Source: Telmatactis stephensoni
Lineage: Eukaryota; Cnidaria; Anthozoa; Actiniaria; Isophelliidae
Reading direction: 5' to 3'
Length of the DNA stretch: 64,000 nt
Assembly (NCBI GenBank): GCA_029948255.1
Contig: JALIZF010001756.1
Coordinates: 87,001 to 151,000 of the forward strand
Shown: piece after piece, positions 44,001-56,000 of the stretch
Numbering within the stretch: position 1 is the stretch's first letter
Layout of the letters: every line of letters begins with the position of its first letter
The notes under the pieces: model-generated
The model's database searches: none
What the model was told of the DNA's origin: nothing
What the model saw: the letters and a program-made list of their open reading frames with translations, nothing else
Program-made: the position numbers and the translations under genes

Positions 44001-47000
44001 TTTCAGTCTTGTCCACAGTACAGCACAGAACGGCACGGCACGACACGACACGACACGACACGACACGACACGACACGGCACGGCACAGCACGTCACAGCA
44101 CAGCATAGCACGGCACGACACGACACGGCACAGCAGAGTCGATTTCGTATGACTGTGAAAACGGCACGACACGGTCACGGCACAGTTACGGCATGAATTT
44201 TGAATGATTTTATAGACAATCCGGCACTGACACGGCCACGGCATGCGGCGCGGTCCGTTTCACACTCATACGAAATCTGCTCTAGCACAGCACAGCGCAG
44301 CACAGCACGGCAAAGCATAGCACGACATACCATACTTGCGCGTAACACTTGGCGAAAGTTAGTACAACTCGATCCTAGTCTTGAAAATGTTGCACGTTAT
44401 GTTAGGAGCAAGGTCTGCTGGGGTGTACACACCGCATTGTTTAACGCTTCTGGCAATATCGCAGAAAATTTACATCGTCTTTCTGGACTTCAATTAAATA
44501 GTTTGGCTACTAAACTTACCCTATCATTGTCTACATAAGAATAGTTCACATTGTTTAGTGATACAGCAAACTTATACGTCGTGGTCCAGTAACGATTATT
44601 TGAGGGATCTCCCTGAGTAGCAATAGCACATAGGTGATACAAAACCGACAAATCAAACTGCAGGTATGGATTGGAATCACCGTCTGCGGGCATCCATGAT
44701 GAGCTTCCGTAGAGACGACCGTTCAAAGGGTTTCCAGAAGAAGCAGAAAAGACCTCATTAGGTGTAATTCTGTCTCCATATTTTTTTGTCCATCGTATTC
44801 CAAGTGGAACCTTTGAACATGCTGGTGAACAACGAAAGAAAAATATTTGAATAGGACTTCAAACCCGGGGGGGGGGGGGGGGGGGAGACTTCCAAAGACT
44901 ATGACATAGTTACATAGTATTAATACATCGGACGTAATCGATACGGATACAGAATCAGAAATGATTTCCAGTCAAGGGACGTTAGATTTTCCAATCACAG
45001 ACCAGGAAGTAGATAAAGTGATAAGTGTCCTCAAAAAACGTAAAGCGCCCGGCCCCGATAACATACCTAATGAGTTTTTAATAACTGGAAAAAATGCACT
45101 TAAAGGTCACCTTCAGGCACTTTTTAATAAAATCCTTAGGACCGGAGCATACCCAACATTATGGAATGTAGGTTATATTGTCCCTATATTTAAAAAGGAA
45201 GATCCCACAAAAGCTGAAAATTACCGTGGCATAACACTTCTCTCTGCAATAGGCAAAGTGTTTACAGCCATACTTAACAAAAGACTTTATAACTATTTAA
45301 CTACAAATGGAGTAATAAAAGCAGAACAAGGAGGATTTAGGAAAAAACACGGCACAGTAGACAGTATTTTTATACTCAAATCAATCATAGATAAATATGT
45401 AAAAAGCAAACCAAAGAAGAAAAATAATTTACTTTTCTCATGCTTTGTGGACTTCCAAAAGGCTTTTGATAGTATTCCGAGAAGGAAGCTTCTGGATAAA
45501 CTGAATAGTGTCGGCGTTAACGGCAACTTTTTAAAAGTAATAAAATCTATGTATGCAACAGACAAATCAGCAATGAAAATCAATGGAAACATTTCACCAA
45601 CATTTCCTTGTTATACGGGTGTTAAACAAGGCTGTATGCTCAGCCCTACTTTATTTAATTTATATCTCCATGACCTCCCTGAGAAATTAAACACATGCAA
45701 TGTCAATGATGTAAAGTTCAATGACAAATCACTTAGTTCTCTTCTATATGCGGACGACCTGGTTTTGTTCTCTAAAACGGCACAAGGATTACAGAAGTAC
45801 CTTAATAAACTACAAGAATTTTGCGAGCAGAATAATCTGACAGTAAACATTTCTAAAACTAAAGTAATGATCTTTAACAACGGAGGAAAGACAATGAATA
45901 ACTACAAATTCTTTTTAAACAACTCTAAGCTGGACAACGTTAAAACATATAAATATCTTGGTCTTCATTTTACAACTTCTGGAAGCTTCACTTTAGCAAA
46001 ACAAGAACTTAAAAAGACAGCGCTAAAAGCTCTATATAAACTAAAAAGAGAAATGGGAGACTATTTTAAATCGAACATAAAATTAACCACTCAACTCTTT
46101 GACACACTCGTCTCTCCAGTCCTTCTATATGGGAGCGAGGTCTGGGGGATCGAAACGAAAAACTCTAATGATGAAGAACCAATGGAAATGGTTCATATAA
46201 AATTCTGTAAAATGATTTTGGGAGTAACTAAGTATGCTAGTAATGATGCATGCAGAGCCGAATTGGGAAGGTTACCAATAAAATGCAAAGCAGTAGCTAG
46301 AAGCTTAAGCTATTGGCTTAAATTCATAGACATAAATTCAGAAATTCAGAAACTTTCAACTCTGATATACCAAGCAATAAAAAACGAGAAATCCAAGGCC
46401 TTTTGGAGTAACAAAATAAAGAATGCCTTGGATCATGTAGGATTAGGGACAATCTGGATGAGCCAGAATGAGCCTCAATTGAAATTGAAACAAATTAAAA
46501 AGGTAATCAAACAGAGAATAAGTGATATCGAAATCCAAAATTGGTGGAGCAACATCCATAACGATATAAGAAAAGATAGCAGACAAAAAAACAAACTAAG
46601 AATATTCCGTCAATTCAAAAGAAAGTATGTTTTTGAAGACTATCTAAGTCACGTCACCAACACTAAGCACAGAGTGGCTTTCACAAAATTACGAATTAGT
46701 AATCATAGACTTGAAGTAGAAATGGGACGGTATAGAAGGCCGTACCTGATTTATGAACAAAGGATTTGCCCAGTATGCAATATGGGAATAGAATCGGAAA
46801 AGCATTTTCTTATCTGGTGTCCACTTTATGACACCAACAGAAAAGAATTAGCAGAACTTATTCAAAAAAATACTAATATTAATATCAACAACATGAACAC
46901 TGATAATCGTTTTTTATTTCTGATGAATCCCAGAACAAGCTTTCTACAAAAAACTGTGTCAGCACATGTATATAAATGCATGCTGATACGAGAAAGGAAA

Positions 47001-50000
47001 TTAGAGACTTAAAATTATAGAGAAATTTAACTTATTTGGATTTCACCTATGTACTTTAAGTATACAGTGCCAAATAAAACGTTGTTGTTGTTGTTGTTGT
47101 TGTTGTTGTAGTTAGACTATGACATAACTAGAAAAAAACTTAGTTATCGATAACAAAATGGGCTCATTTGAATTTGAGAACAGAACGATTTTAGTACAAA
47201 CTTTGACTTTTCAAAGGTAGTGTTAAAATAATTATTTTTAATTGTTAAAAGGGATTTCAGATGACACTGACATCATGAATTAATTATATTTTTAAGTAGA
47301 AAAGGGTGCTGATTTTGACGATCGAACCAGGGGGGGGGGACTCCATTGTAAAAGGATCGGGTATGCTCGTCGGAAATTTAAAAAAATACCCCTAAAAGAT
47401 ACCGGAAGTCTTTTAAAAAGATCAAATTTTTTACCCCTAAGAGATACCAGCGATAACAAGCTAATGAACATTATTATTATTAACATAAAATTGAACGGTC
47501 AAAACGCTTATGTTGGGCAAATTTCTTCCATCTAAGAACAAGATAATAAGGGATGGGCTCTTTTGATACCGTAAAAGAGACCAGGAAATGCTAAAACTCT
47601 AAACTTCAATTTTAACACCCTAAAAGATACCAAATTGCTGGTTGTTACCCCTAAGAGATACGACGAGCATACCCGATCCTTTTACAATGGAGTCCCTCCC
47701 CCCCGGGAATCGAACTTAGCATGTTGTCGGCGCGCGTCCTTGAGTTTCATAACTAAAAGTGGCGGCAAAATTTTGTTTGATATAACCTTTCAAAAGAATG
47801 ACATTTTTCCTTTCGTTTACGCTTAGTTTGAAGCCATTTTCAACCCACGGTCCGTAATATTTCAGGATATCAAGACACTGCCATGATATCGTGAAATATC
47901 AGGACATGCTGACTTTAGTGAGATGGCTAAACTGACTTTAGTGAGATGATAAACACGTTATAATACAACATAGCAATAGTATAATACAATCTTACGCGCG
48001 CTCTGATTGGCCAGAAAGCTATGAACTATTTGCCCATGGGCTGCACTGCGCGCGCACTATCTTCGTTATCGTCATTTTCAAATCGTTCCTATATATTTAA
48101 TTGTGACACATATAACGCGCGCTCTGATTGGCTGAAAAATCAAAAGTATTTCCCCATGGGCTGCATGGTTCCGTTTTTAACGTTCTAGGCTCTGTTATAA
48201 ATCAATTAGACAACAGAAAGCCGCTTGCCCATTACGATATAGACGCACTTGAGAAAATATAAAAAACTCTTGACAAACTAGGGGTCGCACTCGGCTACGC
48301 CTCGTGCCACTCTTACGTTTGTTAGTCGTTCTTTAAATTTTCTCTCGTGCGTCTATAACGCCATGGGCGCGCGGCTTTCTGTTGTCTAATTGGTAAATAT
48401 ACCTACCACGCTCGTATGGATAAGCTTCAACTTCACATATTTTCAACTTTCCGATTATATAGTGTGATCGTCTCAAGCCCACATAAAGGGCTTTTTTGAA
48501 ATAACCATATATATCTCTAATCCAAAAAGATTTTGGTTTTGGCTGATTTCGGTCACAGCATCTGGAAAATGCGGTTAGAGTATATATATTTCTCTCCTCA
48601 AGGGGCACCCTTTTTTCATCTGAAGTAAAAAAAAGATTGCATTTTTGACTTTAAATTGATATTAAAGATATCAATCTAAATTGATAGTAAAGGAGCACTT
48701 GGATCAAAATCAATGAAAACTAAAATGACTTGAAACTTAGTAAAATCTATGTACACGGTGCATAATTGTTCAATATTGACCCAATTAAGGTAATGGGCTC
48801 GCGCGAGTTTTATCGACGAATTTTTCTATAAATTATCATATAGATTGTTTTTGAGATGGGAACATCAAATCAATAAAGAAAATGGGGGGTCACGATACTA
48901 GTTTTGGTGCTATGATCATGATAGCTCGAAAAGACTGAAATTTCGCCATTTCGAACGAAAACGACAGATTTCAGAGTTTGACCTTCTAGCACCTGTAAGT
49001 TTTTGCAAATATGCAAACTAAAGGCTTTCAGACATGCTCAAGTGACGAATGTATCATGAAAAGTAATATGCTTTCACTTATTTGTAGATAAAGCTAAGTA
49101 TTCGCATTTGAAAGATGAAAATCAATTGTACTTACGCGCGAATCGGACGTTCATTTTGATGATTTTTCGCGATTTTCTCAAAAACCTATCGACGAATTTT
49201 TTTACTTTTTTGATATGTTTTAGTATTGATAAAAATACGCCAAAAAAGTAAAAGAATTAGGATAGGTCGCGGTGCTAGATTTTCAGTTATAAGGCTTTGA
49301 ATACTGCTACGTGGCCTCCGCCATATTGAAATATTTTTAGAACACAGGAAGCCCGATCAAATTCGATATCAGCGCGCGCTTGCAAAACATGCGCAAACGT
49401 TATGCGCACGAATGCGCGAGCGCATTATCTTAACACCAAACCGCCGTCAGTATTATGTATAACTTGATGTGCTCTGTCTGGTTATGTGTGTTTTGTGTTG
49501 ATTATCACAATTCAGGAACTTGTACCCAGTCCCATGCTCGATATGAAAGTCGGCGGTGATCCTGGCTACTACTCCACAGGGTTCCCATCATTACAGATAG
49601 CTCTTCTTACCTACATATGTAGTCATTGAATCAAAACCAGTATCTGTTCCTTTCAAATAGAGTTCTACTACATTATAGGCTTTCTTCAATTTGTATTGAA
49701 TTGTAGTCTTTTTATTCATGTCTCTAGAGTCCCAGCACGTTGAAAAGTTCCCGTCAGTCAGTAGGTCCTTGATTTCTGGTCCATTTGAAATTACGACGGA
49801 CTCAATGTTGTTGGGCATGATGTTTTCTGCAATAAATGCAAATATTAAAAAATGGGAAAGTTGGAGGTGGTATTGTCGAGTTACTCGCCTGGTCATAGTG
49901 TTGCACGGTTTCTTAATCCAGTTGTCCCGAAAATTGTCCCGAAAATTGTATCGTGCTAACGAACCCGCAAAGTTATCGTGGATGGTTCTTTGGAGAAGCG

Positions 50001-53000
50001 GTCCCTTGGTCAGTTGAGATTTTTAAATTATCTATGCTATGTTCATTTCAGTTATTCAGTTATCAGTTTAGAATATTTAGAAATTTGAATATGTGAGGGA
50101 TACCGGTATAGAGGGGATATATTCATCGAGGGAGCAACCCGAACAAATAGAAACGCAAGCATTGTTTATATAGCTATTTCAAAAAAGTTTGACGGGGCGA
50201 ATGGCGAATGGCGAATGGTAATCGGCGATTGGTGATTGCACGACCAAAAGGAAATTTGGGTTAACAAGAATTGCTTCATTTTCATTAACTAAATACCCAA
50301 GCAATGCCGGTACCATGCAGTAAAGACCTTATTGGACAAAGTGGTCGATAGGCGATTCATACCTCCGCGCCGGATAGCGGTCTAATAGCGTGACCACAGT
50401 TCCTTTCGGTCGCACAATCACCAATTGCCATTCGCCATTCGCCATTCGCCGTTCGCCCCGTCAACCTTTTTTGAGATAGCTATATACATGAACACAAATG
50501 CAAGTATTAAGTATATACGCATGTGCAATTGAGGTGTTTACAAAGACAATGATAGACTTGGGCGCGAAACTCCAATCCACATGATAAAAACTCAAGCGCA
50601 AACGAAAGCAAGGAAAAAAAATTCCTTGCGTTTGCTTGTACTTGGGTTTGTCAAGTTCACACATACATCTGTTTGAGCTTGCATTTGCAACCAGACGTCA
50701 TGATTTTCATTATTGATCAGTACCTCTAAGAGTGACCTGGATTTCACATATTTCAATGTTTGCCTTGTTACTACTGGTAACCGTAATAGTCCTTCCATTC
50801 TTCGGTGGCCAACATGGAGTAATGAAGTCAGTTTTTCCTGGCGTGATGTTATATTCACCACAAAGCGATGAATGTGAGGAAATAGCGAATGAATTAATAT
50901 ATATATTTAGCAATTAGTCAGACCTAGTCATCCCCTCGCTTCAGAATACAAAAGGAATTAAATAAATAAACGTTATGGATACAAATTGTTAAAAAGAAGA
51001 ACATTGATTTGGTCAGTCCATGTCCGTTTTACTAACTAAAACTTGATTAGTTTTTTGACAAAGGCGCCAACTAGAAATGGGCCTAAATTCTCTGCGGACA
51101 CCAAACTATTAAAATTTTCGTCTCTAATATAAAAAAGAGAACAACAACAAAAAGGGATAGAGAGAAAAACAAGAAAGAAAAAAGGGCCGGAAAGGAAAAT
51201 GATGGAATGACGAAAAAAGCAAATTATTAGTGGAAAGGATGGAAGAGAAGAAAAGTAAAACGTAAAACGCTGCTCTACCAAATACTGGGACCCTCGGTAA
51301 GTACTTGGTGTACGCTGCACCAAGTGTATCATTAGATGAAACATCCATATCAATCTACACTTACACACTTGGGTTTTGGTGTTGCATACACTAAGTACTT
51401 ACCGAAAGTGCCTAAACCTCCTCCGTAGGGTTCTCTCTTTTCTCTCCTTTGGGTATTGGGTTTCCTGTGTTCGAAAATGAGAAGAGGGGGACTGAGGAGA
51501 GGGGAAAGAAAAAAAGAAAAGAGAGATGCCGTCTCGCCTTTCCTTCATTTCCTCTACCTAGCGCCTCTCTATCAACAACGCAGGAAATCCAACAAAAAAT
51601 TCTGGGATTACACGGAGACGCCTGCGGACGAGGCTAGGACGCTCCTAGTAATGCGTTCCTGCTATTATCCATGACTTACCTACGAAGAGTTTAAATGGCT
51701 GCATAACTTTCCCCACAATTCGTACTTCAGATACGTCTTTGGTAGCTCCTAGATCAACAGTGAAAGATGGTGGATCTCCAGGGTTGACAGTAAAGCAAGT
51801 AGAATCATCTCCATCGACTACATCTTCCAGTGAACCGGAAGTAGTCGATCCATCGCTAGTTGGCTTGCGAACAATCTTCATTCCCTTTGCCACATTCTCT
51901 GTTGATATATGAACAATGCAACTATTACCACTTTATTTAGGTTCGGACATATATAAATAATGAAAGATGTCCAGGAAGGTTAATTGCGCGCAAGAGAGCA
52001 TAAATAAGTACAATTAGCCCTAGAGTGAAGCAAAGCTCTAAGTCAAGTGTGAAAAAATACAAAGCCTGCGGTCATCACCAATTTCAACACTGAAAGACAG
52101 AACTCCAGGGGCGGATCTAGGGGAGGTGCGATGGTTGCGGACGTACCCCCCTTTTGGGTGAAAGGTGAAAGCTTTTCTCAAATATAAACGTTTTTCATCA
52201 ATCGTTTTTGGATCGGGAAGGCTGTGGTTGTATTTGTGGCGGGAAAACCAGCACACCACGCGCGCCTGCTACTTTAATCGTTTTGGGGCCGGGAAGCCTG
52301 TGGTGGCGGGAAAAATCACACGCGCGCGTGCTTTGTAAGTTTACCATCAAAAAACGCACCCCCTCTTTAAAAAAGCTGGATCCGCCCCTGGAACTCAATT
52401 CTGTTTCTGCGACTATTGCTCGCAAAGTTACGCACATCAGTTGCAGTGATGAACATACAATTCAAGTCGCCATTTGAAAACGAGCTAGGAACTTGATTTG
52501 AGTCTGGACCGGAAAACATGCATGCATTGTATGGATTTTTTGTCTGGACAGATCTGGCCGATTTATCTACGAAGGTGCCTCAACACTTGTTGTTTCTGTA
52601 CTAATAATTCCAGACGTGCGCCACATCTTCAATATTGCAGAATTCCATCGCTATTCAAAGACGCCATTTTTTGTCCAGCCAAACAATCCATGCATGCTTT
52701 GCGGTCGCGTTTTGCAAATGTTGAATACTATTTTACCTTCATTGACTTTCGATCCATATATGGTTAGCCCCATACAGGGTTTGTTGACCCAGGTAAGAGC
52801 TATGAATCTAAGGCTTTTGGCAGTCACAGGCTCGCGAAAGAAACGTATGATCTCTTTGGCAGGTGCTTCTTGGGCTAGAAAAACCTAGTAAAAGAGAACG
52901 CTTTCATAAACAAGTTCTATAAGGCGCTGTTACACGAGACGATTTTTAACGACGATTTTTCGCGCAACGTTGCAACAACTTGCAATATTTTGCGTTGCGA

Positions 53001-56000
53001 GTTTCTGACTTGGATTCAAAAACTCGCAACGCGTTGCCAAAGCGAAAATTGCAAGGAAAATCGTTCCAAGTGTCATGTTACACGAGAAAGATTTTTAACG
53101 CAACGCCGTTGCGCTGCGGAAAATCGTCGTTAAAAATCGTCTCGTGTAACACCGCCTATAGACAACACGGCACTGATATTGTCACAGTACGTACAGCGCG
53201 GTTCGTTTCATACTCATACGAAAACTACTGTATAAATCAGTACTCGAGGCATTCTATAAATGACGAGAACTCGGAAAATTACAAAATTAATGTTCCAGAC
53301 ATTCACAATGTTCTTGTGGGCGCGAAGAAAGTAGATCCTCGTTAAACGCTTTCCGGAACGTTGCAAGTTGCACAGAAGGATGTTACTCGTGTAATCTCTT
53401 CTGCAACTTGCAACGCAATGGTATTGATTGCAAGTTGCAAGAAAAATTGCACCGCGTGTAATAGCGCCTTAAAAGCCAAACGTCTAAGTTTTGTTATAAA
53501 ATTTCAGTCAGAGACAACAATATTTATCAATAATACTACCGTATATAAACTAGATCTTACTCTAATTTTTCCATCTTCCGAGTACGAATTCCATTGAAGT
53601 CCGTCAGACGATGAGTTAAGCATAAACGTGCTAATCATCCCACCTTCCGCTTGCAACAACGTTGCTATGGTAACGATATACATCTCAGGGAGGTCAATTT
53701 GGATGTAGGGGTTAGGGTCCACCGTAGCGCCACACCATTTTACGGGACTCTTGCTAGTAACGTTGCCACTTGAGACTGAGATGCTTTGATTGTACACTGC
53801 TGGATCTATTATTATCTTATAAAAATTCGTTCTGGCCTCTGAAACTATCAATCAGTACAGTACAGATTAGAAATGTCTTGAATCGAAATGTATTTTTCGT
53901 CAACGTCTTCTAGCGCTTGTGCACTAATTGGGGGACACTGTACCCTTACACACACTACCTCTTAAGTATTTTGCAAATAATCACTCGACTCACATGTTGA
54001 TTTTTGCTGAGGCAGGAAAAAACGGAGAACCCGGAGAAAAAACCCTCGTGGCATGGTAGAGAACAACACATCAAACAAACTCAATTCACATAGGATCCAG
54101 GCGCTCGAGCTGGGACTCGAACCCGGACCACAGCGGTGAAAGGCCAGCGCTCTAACTGCTCGGCCAACCATGCCACTCCTAACCATATAACGTTATTGTG
54201 GTGATATTGGTAGTTAAGTGGTTCGGTAGTAACGGTGTACATACTAGTTATACAACGGTTTCGAGTGGAACACCGTGGAATATCCCACGAGTCACTTGTA
54301 TTTTCTAGTAAACACGAGCCTTTAGCCGGGCAAGTGTGTATAGCTAGAAAGAAGATACAAGTAACGAGTGGGATATCCACGGTATGCCACGAGAAACCAT
54401 TGTATAACTATGTTATCCCACACTATAGAAAATACAGCCAATTACTGCAATGCCACATGGGAAGAGATAGTTGAATACCGCCGAAGACAATCTCGTCCCC
54501 AGAGCCGATTTTTCTTACTGCGCTTGCTATTTTTTCGTCGCGCATGCGTAAGAGGGAATAGGGTTCTGAGGACGAGATTGCGCCGAAGACACTGGTGAAA
54601 AACGTCTGCGCATGCGTGCATATTACGATGTTTTCTTAAGAAATTTAATGTGTGAGTTTTAGCTTGAAATGATCGAAATGCTCGTGTTCTCGGTGTATAC
54701 ATAGAATTTCTCTTGTATACTTTTATTAGACAAAATTCAAGAATTGGTCTTACGTTTTGACATTTTTTAAAAACCATTGTTAAAGGCAAGCGTAAAAGCG
54801 AAATTTGCATAAGTTTACAAAAGCACAAAGACGTGACTACGAACACAGACGTTTTTCACTAGTGTCGATCACTGCCGAATATACGGGCGGTTTTTTTTGC
54901 TTTCTGATTGGCTGTATTTTCTACGGTGTGGGAGATACCTTGCTTTAACGGGATAATTCATTCAGCATTATTTACAGTTATATAATTATTGGTATATTTC
55001 CTGCGCTCTGTTTGTTTGAGAACCGTGTGTGATTATAATAATCACAATAGATGACGTCATTGAATCTTCCCCGCGCGCTCTGATTGGTTGAAATGTAAAT
55101 ATTATAAACAATAAGTAGATTCATTTTTTTCTTGGGTTTGTGCTACAACAATGCACAGAAGATGTCAAAATGTGGTGAGAACAACAGTCATGCTACTCGA
55201 CTTCTTCTCATGGCGTACTTTTTTGTCAGTCTCGCCACATTTTGACGTCATCTGTGCATCTATTGGAGTACAACGCACGGAAAAATGGAATCTATTTGTC
55301 AAATGAAAACACTGCATGCTATTAACAGTGACATGTCGAAAGCCTCGACCTGAAGAAACTTATATTTGTAAATCACGCCAAATGGCTATAGCTTCCTTGA
55401 AGCACGTTGGAATGCAGCTTAATCTGGGGGACAAAAAAATGGATTCTAATTCTCAAGTCTTTTGTTTTGACCCCCAGATTGAGCTGCTCTGACGTCACGC
55501 GCAAGGGGTCTACTGAGTATTGCATAACGATTACAGCCAATCGTAAACACGATCAGTAAACTACAAAATTTAGGGTGTACTAAAATGTAAGGAATCACGA
55601 AAAAAGAAAAAAAAAATATCCGATCATAGCAAATGACTGCGCCATGACGACGGACGCATTTTAAGAAGACGCAACGATTCAAATTGTAAAATAATTGATG
55701 AAAGTTTTTAAACTTTGTAGACTGTCCGCCAATGTAAAATTCACCTCAAACAATTCTATACACGCAAAGCTCTTGTTCAGTGACTACAAAAAGTACTGAA
55801 GTTGAAAGTCGATTAACTTCTTACTTTCTCTTAATTGTTAACTTAGAAAAGAAGAAAATGTCGTTTTTAAGAAAGTTTTATGAACTTTAGTTCTTAAAAA
55901 TGAGTGTTTGCTGAATTGCAAGGGAACTATTGCTTGCACAGTTAACCGCCTTGATTTATCTACCAAAATTGCATTCAACATAAAAATTGACTTACCATAC

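Larger units (their letters stand above)
42020..44821 (-). other. receptor exons 8-12: two F5/8 type C (discoidin) domains
   Basis: Domain 2 (44520-44821, 43775-43916) reads CSKVPLGIRW, ITPNEVFSASSG, YLQFDLSVLYHLCAIATQGD, then VFQGNFDNNTV and LRFELYG. Domain 3 (43114-43305, 42604-42740, 42020-42161) reads FSIKASSTAAG, QYVQFDSFSG, IETKGSPNADQWVTSYTLSY, then VFAGNWDRN, AEYIRIHPKTWHNKICMRVG. These are the standard landmarks of the F5/8C beta-sandwich, whose loops bind carbohydrate, phospholipid or protein. Domain 3 has an extra intron relative to domain 2, and also lacks the opening Cys. Confidence 0.85.
48407..51898 (-). other. receptor exons 4-7: two fucolectin-like galactose-binding modules
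   Basis: Module 1 is 51680-51898 plus 50724-50837 and module 2 is 49611-49826 plus 48407-48619. Each first exon has the pattern ENVAKGMKIV...DGDDSTCFTV...FTVDLGATKDVSEVRIVG...LFVG or ENIMPNNIESVV...DGNFSTCWDS...YNVVELYLKG. Each second exon ends with IEICEIQV or LKICEVEAY. The DGxxSTC, VDLG and CEVEV signatures are those of F-type lectin / fucolectin folds, relatives of F5/8C that bind fucose or other sugars. I could not find the full sugar-binding His-Arg-Arg set, so sugar binding is inference. The 5' edge of exon 5 is uncertain. Confidence 0.65.

Noticed and set aside
54081..54380. Possible tRNA gene on the minus strand
   Set aside because: A- and B-box are present but stems and anticodon loop do not close convincingly, and a SINE-like body follows; called a tRNA-derived SINE.
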